Notes: generated from the letters alone by a model not told the origin. A DNA stretch of 64,000 nt from Prevotellaceae bacterium UBA1746 (GCA_002314875.1 DCHS01000008.1:24090-88089); one strand, 5' to 3'. Positions 7,468 through 16,320 are shown, counted from the stretch's first letter. Numbers and translations: made by a program.

Positions 7468-10400
7468 ATGAAAAGTATGAACTGGGTGGCATGGCCACTT
7501 AAGAACTTCAAGATAACGGCACTGCTCGTAGGACTGCTGACACTCTTCGGCATGTTTGGTATGTACGAGATGCCGAAGGACGAATTCCCTCCGTTCGTCA
7601 TACGACAGGGAGTCGTTATCGCCGTCAATCCCGGAGCGACAAGCGAAGAGATTGAGGCACAGATTGCCCGTCCCCTCGAACGCTACCTCTTTACCTATAA
7701 GGAAGTTAAGCGCGACAAGACCACAACGACCTCTATGAACGGTATGTGCATGGTCATGGTGACTTTGAATGATGATGTCAACAATAAGGACGAAGTGTGG
7801 TCGAAGATTAAGCACGGCCTCAACAATTTCAAGTCGTCCCTACCCTCCTCGACCTTAGCCCTCATTGCCAATGATGACTTTGGAGACACCTGCGCCCTCC
7901 TCATCAGCATTGAAAGCGAGGAGCGCTCCTATCGTGAATTGCAGGAATACAGCGACAATCTTGCCGACCGTCTGCGCCGTATCGAGAGTGTCAGCAATGT
8001 CAAGCAGTACGGCAACAAGACCGAGCAGATCAGTCTCTATGTTGACCGCGAGCGTCTCGCTGCCTACGGCATCGGACAGGCAACCCTTGCCCAGGCTCTC
8101 AATGCTCAGGGTATGACCACCATGAGCGGACAACTCAGCACTTCCAAGCAGAACCTGACATTCCACATCGCTCCCACCCAGCAGAGCGAACAGGAAGTTG
8201 CCAATCAGATTATCTACAGCGATGCCAGCGGTCACACCGTCCGCGTGAAGGATGTTGCCCGCGTTGTCCGCGAATACGACACCAGCGACAGTTTCATCGA
8301 ACAGAACGGGCACCGTTGTGTCTTGCTGAGTCTCGAGATGTCCTCCGGCCACAACATCGTGCAGTACGGTCGTGAAGTCGATAAGGTCCTCGACGAGTAC
8401 CGCGCAGAGGAACTTCCCTCAGATGTCAAGATGAGCCGTATCACCGACCTTCCCCAAGTTGTTGGCGACTCCGTCCATGAATTCCTCTGGAATCTCCTCG
8501 AGTCCATGCTCATCATCTTCCTGGTGATGCTTCTCCTCTTCCCCTGGCGTTCAGCCGTCGTTGCCGCCGCCACCGTTCCTCTCAGCACCTTCATCTCCGT
8601 GGGTCTGATGTATGCTTTCGGGATTCCCTTGAACATCATGTCCCTGGCCTGTCTCATCGTCGTACTAGGTATGATTGTGGACAACTCCATCGTGGTGATT
8701 GACGGTTATCTGGAATACCTCGGAAAAGGCATGGAGCGCAAGCAAGCCGCCATTGTCAGCGTGAAGCAGTACTTTGCCCCGATGTTCCTGGCAACCTTGT
8801 GTATCTGCGCCATCTTCTATCCCATCGTCCTTACTCTGACCGGTCAGGCTGGTGATGTCGTGACCCTCTTCCCCATCTGTATCACCATCAACCTTATGGT
8901 CAGCCTCGCCCTCGCCGTCTGCGTGATGCCCGCTCTCGAAGTCGGTCTCATCAAGAAGGCAGTCAGCGGACGTAAGGCGAAGGGTAAGAAGAATATCACC
9001 GACTATGTCCAGACCATTTATGAAAAGACACTGCGCTGGAATTTCAAGCATCCCTGGCTGACGATTGTCGGTGCCCTCGTTCTCGTTGCCCTCGGCGGTA
9101 TGATTTTCCCCAACCTCAAAATGCGTCAGTTCCCCTATGCTGACCGTAACCAGTTTGCCGTTGAAATCTATCTTCCCGAAGGTTCCGGCCTCGACGAAAC
9201 TCGCGTCATTGCTGACAGCATCCGCAATATACTCCAGAAGGACGAACGCGTGACGAGCGTCACCTCATTTGTGGGTTGCTCTTCACCCCGTTTCCATGTT
9301 GCCTATGCCCCCAAGATGGCAGGCAAGAACTTTGCCCAGCTCATTGTCAACACCCCTGACATCAAGACAACCGCTGCCGTCCTAGACGAATACCAGCCCA
9401 AGTGGAGCAACCACTGGCCCAATGCATATGTGAAATTCCAGCAGATGGACTTCCTCGATGTTCCGACCTATGAGTACCGCTTCTATGGTGAGAACCTCGA
9501 TTCGCTCCACAAGGCTGCTGACCAGCTGATGGCAGAAATGCGAACCATCCCCGAACTGGAATGGGTTCACACCGATTACGATCTGCCCCACGCCATCGTG
9601 GATATTGATCTTGACCCTGTCACCTCGGCGCAGTTGGGCATCAACCGTACGACCGCCGCCGTACAGTTGGCTTTGAACAGCAGTAATATGAATGTCGGCA
9701 GCATCTGGGAAACCGCCAATGGTTCCTCTGTCAATAGCAACGGACAGGCTTTGACTTACCAACTCCCTATTATTTTAAAAAGCGAGCCCTCCAAGGAATT
9801 GCAGACCATTGACGATGTCGAGAATGTCTACCTCTCTTCACCGACTGCCATCGTGAACGGTGCCATGGGCAAACTCACCGGCGTTCCCGTTCGTCAGGTG
9901 GCAGAAGTAATGCCGAACTGGACGGAGACCAACATCGTCCATCGCAATGGCGAGCGTTGTATATCCGTAACAGCAGAAGGAAAGCGCGGCGTTCTCGCAC
10001 TGCCCGTTCAGAATAGGATTATCGACTATGTGAAGAAAATGGATGTGCCCAAGGGTGTTCGTGCGGAAATCGGCGGTGAGACCGAGAAGAACGACGAGAT
10101 GCTGCCCCAGATTGTTGCTGGCATCAGCCTCTCCATGGTGATCATCTTCTTCTTCCTCCTCTTCAATTTCAAACGCTTCGACATCACTTTCCTCTCCATC
10201 TTCGCCATCGGGCTTGCTGTTCCCGGTGCCATGCTAGGTCTGTTAATTGCAGACCGCGTCCTCGGTCTGACGAGCCTCTTCGGATTTGTCACACTGATGG
10301 GTATCATCATGCGAAACGAGATTCTGATCTTTGAACATGCCGACCAGAAGATGGCAGAAGGCATGACACCGAAGGAAGCCGCCTTCGATGCTGGTCGACG

Positions 10401-10590
10401 CCGTATGGTACCCATTTTCCTCACCACCGCAACGACTGCCGTGGGCGTTATCCCCATGATTGTCGGCCAGAGCAGTTTCTGGATGCCCGTGGGTATCACC
10501 ATCTTCGCCGGTGGTATCGGTACCCTCATCCTCGTGGTAACCGTCCTCCCCGTTGTTTATTGGAAGTTGTACGATAAGAAAAAGAAATAA
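7468..10590 (+). CDS. RND efflux pump inner-membrane subunit (HAE1/AcrB-like)
   Basis: 1040 residues, normal for the family. The layout is the duplicated RND plan: TM1 (about residues 14-33), a large periplasmic porter loop, TM2-6, a second half starting near residue 530 with TM7 (WLTIVGALVLVALGGMIF), a second porter loop and TM8-12. The proton-relay helix reads GMIVDNSIVVID (Asp405-Asn406), so the first of the two TM4 acidic residues of AcrB is kept and the second is Asn, as in several HAE1 relatives. The C-terminal half has the conserved GITSLFGFVTLMGIIMRNEI-type segment. It probably exports drugs, bile acids or detergents with the flanking subunits; the substrate is inferred. Confidence 0.93.
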   Translation: MKSMNWVAWPLKNFKITALLVGLLTLFGMFGMYEMPKDEFPPFVIRQGVVIAVNPGATSEEIEAQIARPLERYLFTYKEVKRDKTTTTSMNGMCMVMVTLNDDVNNKDEVWSKIKHGLNNFKSSLPSSTLALIANDDFGDTCALLISIESEERSYRELQEYSDNLADRLRRIESVSNVKQYGNKTEQISLYVDRERLAAYGIGQATLAQALNAQGMTTMSGQLSTSKQNLTFHIAPTQQSEQEVANQIIYSDASGHTVRVKDVARVVREYDTSDSFIEQNGHRCVLLSLEMSSGHNIVQYGREVDKVLDEYRAEELPSDVKMSRITDLPQVVGDSVHEFLWNLLESMLIIFLVMLLLFPWRSAVVAAATVPLSTFISVGLMYAFGIPLNIMSLACLIVVLGMIVDNSIVVIDGYLEYLGKGMERKQAAIVSVKQYFAPMFLATLCICAIFYPIVLTLTGQAGDVVTLFPICITINLMVSLALAVCVMPALEVGLIKKAVSGRKAKGKKNITDYVQTIYEKTLRWNFKHPWLTIVGALVLVALGGMIFPNLKMRQFPYADRNQFAVEIYLPEGSGLDETRVIADSIRNILQKDERVTSVTSFVGCSSPRFHVAYAPKMAGKNFAQLIVNTPDIKTTAAVLDEYQPKWSNHWPNAYVKFQQMDFLDVPTYEYRFYGENLDSLHKAADQLMAEMRTIPELEWVHTDYDLPHAIVDIDLDPVTSAQLGINRTTAAVQLALNSSNMNVGSIWETANGSSVNSNGQALTYQLPIILKSEPSKELQTIDDVENVYLSSPTAIVNGAMGKLTGVPVRQVAEVMPNWTETNIVHRNGERCISVTAEGKRGVLALPVQNRIIDYVKKMDVPKGVRAEIGGETEKNDEMLPQIVAGISLSMVIIFFFLLFNFKRFDITFLSIFAIGLAVPGAMLGLLIADRVLGLTSLFGFVTLMGIIMRNEILIFEHADQKMAEGMTPKEAAFDAGRRRMVPIFLTTATTAVGVIPMIVGQSSFWMPVGITIFAGGIGTLILVVTVLPVVYWKLYDKKKK

Positions 10591-10597
10591 ACTCTAT

Positions 10598-11941
10598 ATG
10601 AAAAGAACTATTTTGGGCATATTCTGCCTGTTTGCCTTGGGACTCCATGCTGATGAGTTTACACTCGAGCAGTGCCAGCAGATGGCTTTGGAGAACAACC
10701 GCACACTACAGAATGCCCGCATAGATATGAATATGGCAGACGAGGACAAGGCGATTGCGTTCACCAATTACTTTCCCAGCGTCTCAGCCAACATCACAGG
10801 ATTTATTGCTGCCAAAGACTTGATCCGTAGCGAGATGGACCTCAGCCAAGCCGCAGCGGCCTATAATCCAGCCCTCGCCCAGATGGGAATGGGAATTCCT
10901 GAAAGCATCTCCATCTCCTCTATGAAGAAGGGTGCCTTTGCCGATGTCATGGCCATGCAGCCTCTCTATTCCGGTGGTCGTATCATGAACGGCAACAAAC
11001 TTGCTGCCTTGCAACAGGAAGTCCGCCGTCTGCAGTACCAGATGTCAGAAAAGACCATCTTGCAGTCCGTTGCCGAATACTACTGGCAGATTATTTCCCT
11101 TCAGGGAAATGTTGCGACTCTCGACGCAGTTGACAAGCAGCTGGAAGGTGTTCACAAGTTTACCGAAGACTATGTCAAGGCGGGTGTCATCGATCGCAAC
11201 AATCTGTTGCAAGTTGAATTGAAACAGCAAGAAATTCAGTCCAGCCGTCTTCAGGTCATCAATGGCATTTCGCTCCTGAACATGGTCCTCGCACAACTCT
11301 GCGGCGCTGATATTGAAGGTTTTGCCATCGCCAAGTGCGAATTTACCGTAGAAGCCTGCGCCAAACCTGACACCTATTTCATTTCTCCTGCGGAAGCCGT
11401 CAGCAACCGCGAGGAACTGATGCTCGCTGGCAAGAATGTGACCGCACAAGGTTTACAGGTCAAGATGGAGCGCGGCAAATATCTACCCAGTGTAGCAATC
11501 GGTGCTGCAGGCATGTATCAGGCCATGGATATGGGTGACAGCATGGAGAATATGAATAACGGCAACCTCATCGGTCTCGCTACCGTCTCCATTCCTATCA
11601 GTGACTGGTGGAGTGGCAAGCACGCCCTCAAAAAGGCCCGTCTCAACCAGCAGAAGGCAGAGAACGACCGTCAGGATGCCAAGGAGAAACTTCAGATAGA
11701 CATCCTCTCCGCTTGGAATAACCTCACAGAAGGATACGCTCAGATTGAGGTGGCACAGCGCAGCATCGCCAGCGCCGACGAGAACCTCCGCATCTACACC
11801 GACAAGTACCGCACGGGAACGATTGATGCAACGGATATGCTGAATGCCGTTACGCTATATACCCAAGCCCATAACAATCTGACATCGGCCATCGCCACCT
11901 ATCAGACCCGTGTCAGCGACTATCTTCGCAAGACCAGATAA
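10598..11941 (+). CDS. TolC-family outer-membrane efflux protein
   Basis: 447 residues. The start at 10598 (MKRTILGIFC) is chosen over an upstream in-frame start because it gives a clean signal peptide ending LGLHA and sits 7 bases after the pump stop. The mature part opens with FTLEQCQQMALENNRTLQNARID, the usual OEP repeat start. Two OEP repeats follow, the second near residue 260 (SPAEAVSNREELMLAGKNVTAQ), with long coiled-coil helices (LKKARLNQQKAENDRQ). It completes the tripartite pump as the outer-membrane exit duct. Co-transcription with the pump is expected, and a strong terminator follows directly. Confidence 0.93.
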   Translation: MKRTILGIFCLFALGLHADEFTLEQCQQMALENNRTLQNARIDMNMADEDKAIAFTNYFPSVSANITGFIAAKDLIRSEMDLSQAAAAYNPALAQMGMGIPESISISSMKKGAFADVMAMQPLYSGGRIMNGNKLAALQQEVRRLQYQMSEKTILQSVAEYYWQIISLQGNVATLDAVDKQLEGVHKFTEDYVKAGVIDRNNLLQVELKQQEIQSSRLQVINGISLLNMVLAQLCGADIEGFAIAKCEFTVEACAKPDTYFISPAEAVSNREELMLAGKNVTAQGLQVKMERGKYLPSVAIGAAGMYQAMDMGDSMENMNNGNLIGLATVSIPISDWWSGKHALKKARLNQQKAENDRQDAKEKLQIDILSAWNNLTEGYAQIEVAQRSIASADENLRIYTDKYRTGTIDATDMLNAVTLYTQAHNNLTSAIATYQTRVSDYLRKTR

Positions 11942-11949
11942 CTCCAAAA

Positions 11950-12006
11950 CCGGATTGTCCAGATAGACCGGAATTCCCGGATTATCCCGACAATCCGGAT
12001 TTTTTT
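11950..12006 (+). terminator. Terminator of the RND operon
   Basis: CCGGATTGTC (11950-11959) pairs perfectly with GACAATCCGG (11989-11998), followed by seven T. Confidence 0.9.
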
Positions 12007-12016
12007 GTCCTAAAAG

Positions 12017-12048
12017 TTTGGAGGATTGAAAAAAACTGCGTACTTTTG
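12017..12048 (+). promoter_or_regulatory. Consensus promoter for the 12081 gene
   Basis: TTTG (12017-12020), a 20-base spacer and TACTTTTG (12041-12048): an excellent Bacteroidetes sigma-ABfr promoter. The expected start of transcription near 12055 makes the first ATG at 12063 unlikely as the start codon. Confidence 0.8.
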
Positions 12049-12080
12049 CGCATATAAAACCAATGCAAATCTTAAAACTC

Positions 12081-12839
12081 ATGATGATGAAAAGATTTTT
12101 ACTCTCTGCAGCCATGGTTGCTGCGCTCTCTGCCTCTGCACAGACTGTACGCCCTCAGTATATCACCACGATGGGCGAAACTTTGAATATTGAAAATGCC
12201 TTGACGCCTAAGGCTGTCATGACCCGTACCATCTATCAAGGCTACAACACCGTTTGCCTCCCCTACTCTCTTTCTAGCGAAGAAGTTGTTCAGGCTTTCG
12301 GTGAAGGTGTTACCCTCGAAACTCCCGTAGGTGCTGTCGTTGAAAACGGCGCATTTACCCTCTGCTTTGCTGATTGCACCTGTGAAGGCATTGAGGCTGG
12401 CAAGCCCTATCTGCTCTACAGCCCCGCTATCAAGGTGGCTCGCATGACTTACAACAACAGTACCAGCGTTCAGCATCCCCTCACTGTCAGCATCAGCGAC
12501 AATCAGGGCAACACCGCTACGTTCATGGGTAGCTTTGAGCGTTTGAATCCCGTTGGCACTTGGGCTATTCCCGCTGTTGCCGGTGAAATTCCCGCAAACC
12601 TCCTCTGCTGCGATGGTGCCCGCCGCCTCAATCCCACCCGTTGCTTCTTTACCTGGGACACCCAAAACGGTCAGGCTAACACTATGGCTATCAAGCATGT
12701 TTCTGCCGGTGAAGTTGCAGGTCTCAACGGTGTAACCATCACAGATGCAGAAGGTGCTATGTACAACACAGCTGGTCAGCGTGTCAACAATGCCCAGCGT
12801 GGTGTGATGATTAAGAATGGCCGCAAGGTTATCCACTAA
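12081..12839 (+). CDS. Small secreted protein with C-terminal tail
   Basis: About 252 residues. Three consecutive ATG codons (12081, 12084, 12087) precede KRFLLSAAMVAALSASAQ, a good signal peptide; the most upstream of them is used here. The body carries YNTVCLPYSLSSEEVVQAFGEG near residue 55, a pattern I know from many uncharacterised Prevotella exported proteins (a ..TVCLPF.. strand followed by an acidic helix), then beta-rich sequence with a YLLYSP motif. It ends YNTAGQRVNNAQRGVMIKNGRKVIH, a divergent form of the tail seen on the first two genes. The gene has its own promoter. Function is unknown; it is presumably exported to the cell surface. Confidence 0.75.
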   Translation: MMMKRFLLSAAMVAALSASAQTVRPQYITTMGETLNIENALTPKAVMTRTIYQGYNTVCLPYSLSSEEVVQAFGEGVTLETPVGAVVENGAFTLCFADCTCEGIEAGKPYLLYSPAIKVARMTYNNSTSVQHPLTVSISDNQGNTATFMGSFERLNPVGTWAIPAVAGEIPANLLCCDGARRLNPTRCFFTWDTQNGQANTMAIKHVSAGEVAGLNGVTITDAEGAMYNTAGQRVNNAQRGVMIKNGRKVIH

Positions 12840-12850
12840 TCATCTTTCTA

Positions 12851-12884
12851 CAATAAAAGAACAACCTTTAAGCTATCTTTATTG
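12851..12884 (+). other. Weak stem-loop after the 12081 gene
   Basis: CAATAAAAGA pairs with TCTTTATTG with one bulged A. No T run follows, so termination is doubtful; it may stabilise the 3' end of the mRNA. Confidence 0.35.
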
Positions 12885-12931
12885 AAGGTGCATTGCTGAT
12901 CGATTCGGTGGTGTACCTTCTGTTTTCAACT

Positions 12932-13441
12932 ATGGCAGAAGTACTACATATTGCCCAGGGCTCGAAGGAAGAGAAATACCGCGAATTGGTGTCGCAGATC
13001 AAGGCTGTCATTGGTGATGAGTCTGATCTCATTGCAAATATGGCGAATATCGCCTCCATGCTCCATGAGACTTTCGGATTCTGGTGGACAGGTTTTTACA
13101 GAGTGCTAGCGCAAAATCAGGACAATATCCTCGTCCTCGGTCCCTTCCAAGGTCCTATGGCTTGTACCCGAATCCGTTGGGGGCGTGGTGTCTGCGGAAC
13201 AGCATGGAAGAAACAGCAGACAGTCATCGTACCCGATGTGGAGGAGTTCCCTGGCCATATTGCCTGCTCGAGCCTTTCCAAAAGCGAAATCGTCGTTCCT
13301 GTTTTTCAAGGCGACCGTGTCATAGCCGTCCTGGACATCGACAGCGAACACCTCAATACTTTTGATGAGACCGACCAAAAGTACCTCGAAGAAATTGCGT
13401 CAATAGTCGAGGCGAGCGCCTCGACCACCAGAGAAAGCTAG
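12932..13441 (+). CDS. msrC: Free methionine-(R)-sulfoxide reductase (GAF domain, fRMsr)
   Basis: 169 residues from the ATG at 12932 (MAEVLHIAQGSK); an upstream in-frame ATG adds an unlikely hydrophobic leader. A single GAF domain carries the three family cysteines at 78 (PMACTR), 88 (GRGVCGTAW) and 112 (HIACSS). The spacing of 10 and 24 residues equals that of E. coli fRMsr (Cys84, 94, 118). It reduces free methionine-R-sulfoxide in the cytoplasm, with electrons from thioredoxin. It is convergent with a methionine-biosynthesis gene, a sensible partnership. No clear promoter was found; TACCTTCT near 12915 is a weak candidate. Confidence 0.9.
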   Translation: MAEVLHIAQGSKEEKYRELVSQIKAVIGDESDLIANMANIASMLHETFGFWWTGFYRVLAQNQDNILVLGPFQGPMACTRIRWGRGVCGTAWKKQQTVIVPDVEEFPGHIACSSLSKSEIVVPVFQGDRVIAVLDIDSEHLNTFDETDQKYLEEIASIVEASASTTRES

Positions 13442-13468
13442 CGCCTCAACAACCGGAGCATAATAACA

Positions 13469-13496
13469 AAGGGAGCACCCAAACGGGCGCTCCCTT
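13469..13496. terminator. Bidirectional terminator between msrC and metY
   Basis: AAGGGAGC and GCTCCCTT form a stem around a GC-rich inner region, serving two convergent genes. Confidence 0.75.
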
Positions 13497-13517
13497 CTGT
13501 ATGATAAGAATGAGGAC

Positions 13518-14795
13518 TTACTTGTTGATGGCATCCATAGCTTGCTCGAGGTCAGCGATAATGTCTTCAACATTCTCGATACCAACACTCAAGCGAACGA
13601 GATCGGGAGCAACACCAGCTTCACGGAGCTGTTCGTCGGACATCTGACGGTGAGTGTGGCTGGCGGGATGGAGAACACAAGTCTTAGCATCAGCAACATG
13701 AGTAACGATGGTGATCATCTTCAATGCATCCATGAACTTTATAGCCTCTTCACGAGTACCATTGAGCCCGAAGGCGATAACACCGCAACCACCATTGGGG
13801 AGGTACTTCTGACCTAGTTCATAGTACTTGTTGCCGGGAAGACCAGCGTAGTTTACCCATCCTACTTCAGGACGCTGTTCAAGCCATTCTGCAACAGCCT
13901 GCGCATTGGCACAATGCTGGCGCATACGAACATGGAGGCTCTCAAGACCAATATTGAGGATATAGGCATCCTGAGGACTCTGGATGCTGCCGAGGTCACG
14001 CATCAACTGTGCGGTTGCCTTGGTGATGAAGGCCATCTTGCCGAATGCGGTGGCGTAAGTCAGACCATGATAACTCTCATCGGGAGTAGTAAGACCAGGA
14101 TATTTATCAGCATGAGCCATCCAGTCAAAATTACCGCTATCAACGATAACACCGCCAACGCAGGAAGCGTGACCGTCCATGTACTTTGTTGTAGAATGAG
14201 TAACGATATCAGCACCCCACTCGATGGGACGACAGTTAACGGGAGTTGCAAAGGTATTATCGATGATGAGGGGCATGCCGTGCTTGTGAGCGAGATTTGC
14301 AAAACGCTCAATATCAAAGACATTACCGCCAGGGTTACTAATGGTCTCACCAAAGATAAACTTGGTATTGGGACGAATCAAAGCCTCAACTTCTTCATCG
14401 CTCATATCAGGATCAAAGAAGGTGCAGTCAATACCCATCTTCTTCATCGTCACACCGAAGAGGTTGTAGGTACCACCGTAGATGTTGCAAGAAGCGAGGA
14501 TGTGACCGCCTGCCTCACAGATATTGAATGCAGCGAAGAAGGTAGCAGCCTGACCGCTGGAAGTCAGCATCGCAGCCACACCGCCTTCGAGGGCAGCAAT
14601 CTTAGACGCCACAGCGTCGTTGGTGGGATTAGCCAGACGGGTATAGAAATAACCACTGTCCTTCAAATCGAAAAGACGGGCCATCTGGTCAGAATTATCA
14701 TACTTAAAGGTTGTGGACTGATAAATAGGCAAAGCGCGGGGTTCACCCTTGGTCGGTGTCCATCCCGCTTGTACACAAAGAGTTTCCTTGTTCAT
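13518..14795 (-). CDS. metY: O-acetylhomoserine aminocarboxypropyltransferase/sulfhydrylase
   Basis: 425 residues, the usual MetY length (cystathionine gamma-lyases are shorter). It is a PLP enzyme of the Cys/Met metabolism family. The Schiff-base lysine is Lys204 in HSTTKYMDGHA, the PLP-phosphate region is TSSGQAATFFAAF near 79-90, and LIIDNTFATP (176-185) contains the PLP-nitrogen aspartate. It makes homocysteine from O-acetylhomoserine and sulfide. Start at MNKETLCVQAGW, preceded by a good promoter. The facing gene repairs free methionine sulfoxide, so both act on the methionine pool. Reassignment to MetB or MetC is possible but less likely given length. Confidence 0.93.
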   Translation of the reverse strand: MNKETLCVQAGWTPTKGEPRALPIYQSTTFKYDNSDQMARLFDLKDSGYFYTRLANPTNDAVASKIAALEGGVAAMLTSSGQAATFFAAFNICEAGGHILASCNIYGGTYNLFGVTMKKMGIDCTFFDPDMSDEEVEALIRPNTKFIFGETISNPGGNVFDIERFANLAHKHGMPLIIDNTFATPVNCRPIEWGADIVTHSTTKYMDGHASCVGGVIVDSGNFDWMAHADKYPGLTTPDESYHGLTYATAFGKMAFITKATAQLMRDLGSIQSPQDAYILNIGLESLHVRMRQHCANAQAVAEWLEQRPEVGWVNYAGLPGNKYYELGQKYLPNGGCGVIAFGLNGTREEAIKFMDALKMITIVTHVADAKTCVLHPASHTHRQMSDEQLREAGVAPDLVRLSVGIENVEDIIADLEQAMDAINK

Positions 14796-14831
14796 TATTC
14801 TATTTCGTTTTCTAGTTTATATTTTCAGGTG

Positions 14832-14863
14832 CAAAAGTACAAAGAAAATATGGAAAGAGCAAG
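14832..14863 (-). promoter_or_regulatory. Promoter of metY
   Basis: On the minus strand CTTG (14860-14863), a 20-base spacer and TACTTTTG (14832-14839) sit about 37 bases before the metY start. Confidence 0.7.
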
Positions 14864-14954
14864 GGTAAAACAAAAAAGCACAAAAAAAAGAGAACTCAAA
14901 CGAATCCTCTTGTAGTAGCAACAAAAAAAGACACCCAATTGGATGTCTTCTTAG

Positions 14955-15023
14955 TAGCGGGGCCGGGGATTGAACCCGGGACCTCATGCTAATTATTATT
15001 AGACGAGAATCATGTGCTCTATC
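14955..15023 (-). pseudogene. Degenerate tRNA-Met copy
   Basis: The 3' part (T arm, variable loop, acceptor strand) is identical to the functional gene. Upstream only a damaged D arm remains (GATAGAGCACATGATTCT against GGTTAGAGCGCATGATTCA). The anticodon loop is replaced by an AT-rich insert that can fold on itself (CTAAT/ATTAG), and there is no matching 5' acceptor strand. It should not make a tRNA, but it lies in the same transcript downstream of the real gene and could fold as a decoy. Confidence 0.8.
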
Positions 15024-15029
15024 AGCAAC

Positions 15030-15055
15030 AAAAAAAGACACCCAATTGGATGTCT
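15030..15055 (-). terminator. Terminator of tRNA-Met
   Basis: On the minus strand AGACATCC-AATT-GGGTGTCT is followed by seven T. An identical second copy lies at 14923-14948 as part of the duplication. Confidence 0.9.
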
Positions 15056-15061
15056 TCTTAG

Positions 15062-15135
15062 TAGCGGGGCCGGGGATTGAACCCGGGACCTCATGATTAT
15101 GAATCATGCGCTCTAACCAGCTGAGCTACCCCGCC
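15062..15135 (-). tRNA. tRNA-Met (anticodon CAT)
   Basis: 74 nt, folds as a full cloverleaf. The acceptor GGCGGGG pairs with CCCCGCT (G1-U72 wobble), the discriminator is A, the D stem is GCTC/GAGC, the anticodon stem CATGA/TCATG holds loop TTCATAA, and the T arm is CCGGG/CCCGG. It lacks the initiator features (no C1-A72 mismatch, no GGG/CCC anticodon stem), so an elongator Met is most likely. An Ile-CAU tRNA modified by lysidine is the alternative. CCA is not encoded. Confidence 0.93.
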
Positions 15136-15175
15136 AAGTCGTGTAGCACACTGCGTTGCTTCCGATTTGCGGGTG

Positions 15176-15207
15176 CAAAGGTAGAGACAATTTTCAAATT
15201 GACCAAA
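15176..15207 (-). promoter_or_regulatory. Promoter of tRNA-Met
   Basis: TTTG (15204-15207), a 20-base spacer and TACCTTTG (15176-15183) on the minus strand. The spacer begins GTCAATT, as in the tRNA-Thr promoter at 40513. Confidence 0.85.
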
Positions 15208-15320
15208 TGTTTTTCCGAAAAAGTGCAAAAAAAGTGACGCTTGCTTATCAGTTTTGCTATATTTACTTTTTATTAACAGCATTTTCAACGGAATTTTTCT
15301 CAAATATCAAAGAAATTAAG

Positions 15321-15328
15321 TAATTTTG
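15321..15328 (+). promoter_or_regulatory. -7 box of miaA
   Basis: TAATTTTG, 12 bases before the miaA ATG, implying a very short leader. The -33 region is T-rich but has no clear TTTG. Confidence 0.55.
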
Positions 15329-15339
15329 CATGCATAATT

Positions 15340-16257
15340 ATGGATATCATTACCGTTCTTGGACCTACCGCCTGCGGAAAAACGGGATTCGCCGTTGCCC
15401 TTGCGAAAAAACTCGACGCTGAAATCATCAGTGCCGACTCACGACAAGTGTACCGCCGTATGGACCTCGGAACGGGTAAAGACCTCGAAGACTACGATGG
15501 CGTCCCCTACCATCTGATTGACATTGCAGAACCAGGGACGAAGTACAATCTCTACCGTTACCAACAAGATTTCCTCGAGGCCTACAAAGATATTGTCAGC
15601 CGTGGAAAACGCGTTATCATCTGCGGCGGCACTGGCCTCTATCTTGAAAGCGTCGTTCGCGGCTACCAGATCAGCGAGGTGCCGAAGAACGAGGAACTTC
15701 GCAAGAGTCTCGAAGGAAAAAGTCTTGAAGAACTCACCGTCATACTTCGCGAACTGAAGGAAAAGAACGGTAACGTGATGCACAACCATACTGATGTTGA
15801 TACGGCCAAGCGTGCCATCCGCGCCATCGAAATCGAGACCCACAATCTTGAAGACCCGCTTCCCAATCGCGATTTTCCCGTATTTACAAGCCTTAATATC
15901 GGCCTTGACATTCCCCGCGACCTTCGCCGCCAACGCATTTCCGACCGCCTCCAAGCGCGCATTGATGCCGGAATGCTCGATGAAATTCGCGGACTCCTTG
16001 CTGAAGGCATCCCCGCTGAAGACCTTATTTACTATGGTCTTGAATACAAATATCTCACCCTCCATGTTATCGGTGAAATCACATATGAAGAGATGTTCAC
16101 CCAATTGGAAACCGCCATTCACCAATTCGCAAAACGACAGATGACCTGGTTCCGTGGCATGGAACGCCGAGGCTCCATTATCCATTGGATTGATGCCACC
16201 CGGCCTATGGAGGTCAAAGTAGAAAAGGCTTTGGAGATTATCAATAGCGAACAGTAA
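15340..16257 (+). CDS. miaA: tRNA dimethylallyltransferase MiaA
   Basis: 305 residues, typical of Bacteroidetes MiaA. The P-loop is GPTACGKT (residues 8-15, usually GPTASGKS), followed by the DSRQVY signature near 32-37 and the IIC GGTGLYLESVV segment (about 89-103) that lines the isopentenyl-pyrophosphate site. It transfers a dimethylallyl group to A37 of tRNAs reading codons that begin with U. It lies just beyond a divergently transcribed tRNA gene, an unremarkable arrangement. The 63-base gap to the next gene holds two short related strings, ACGAATGCTGATGCA and ACGAACGCTGATG. Confidence 0.95.
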   Translation: MDIITVLGPTACGKTGFAVALAKKLDAEIISADSRQVYRRMDLGTGKDLEDYDGVPYHLIDIAEPGTKYNLYRYQQDFLEAYKDIVSRGKRVIICGGTGLYLESVVRGYQISEVPKNEELRKSLEGKSLEELTVILRELKEKNGNVMHNHTDVDTAKRAIRAIEIETHNLEDPLPNRDFPVFTSLNIGLDIPRDLRRQRISDRLQARIDAGMLDEIRGLLAEGIPAEDLIYYGLEYKYLTLHVIGEITYEEMFTQLETAIHQFAKRQMTWFRGMERRGSIIHWIDATRPMEVKVEKALEIINSEQ

Positions 16258-16320
16258 CGAATGCTGATGCAGAAAACAGCCAGCACTAACGAACGCTGAT
16301 GCTGATGCAACAAAAACTAT

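Larger units (their letters stand above)
14917..15095. repeat. 72-bp direct duplication covering tRNA-Met 3' half and its terminator
   Basis: Bases 14917-14988 and 15024-15095 are identical over 72 bp, with a 107-bp period. The unit contains the tRNA 3' half (T arm and acceptor strand) plus the terminator hairpin. The 35-bp spacer contains a degenerate remnant of the 5' half. Confidence 0.95.

Noticed and set aside
13914..14915. 333-codon open frame antisense to metY
   Set aside because: The PLP enzyme on the minus strand is complete with promoter; the opposing frame runs over the metY promoter region and has no domain.
14923..15023. A second functional tRNA gene between metY and tRNA-Met
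   Set aside because: The 5' acceptor strand does not pair with the 3' strand and the anticodon arm is disrupted by an AT-rich insert.
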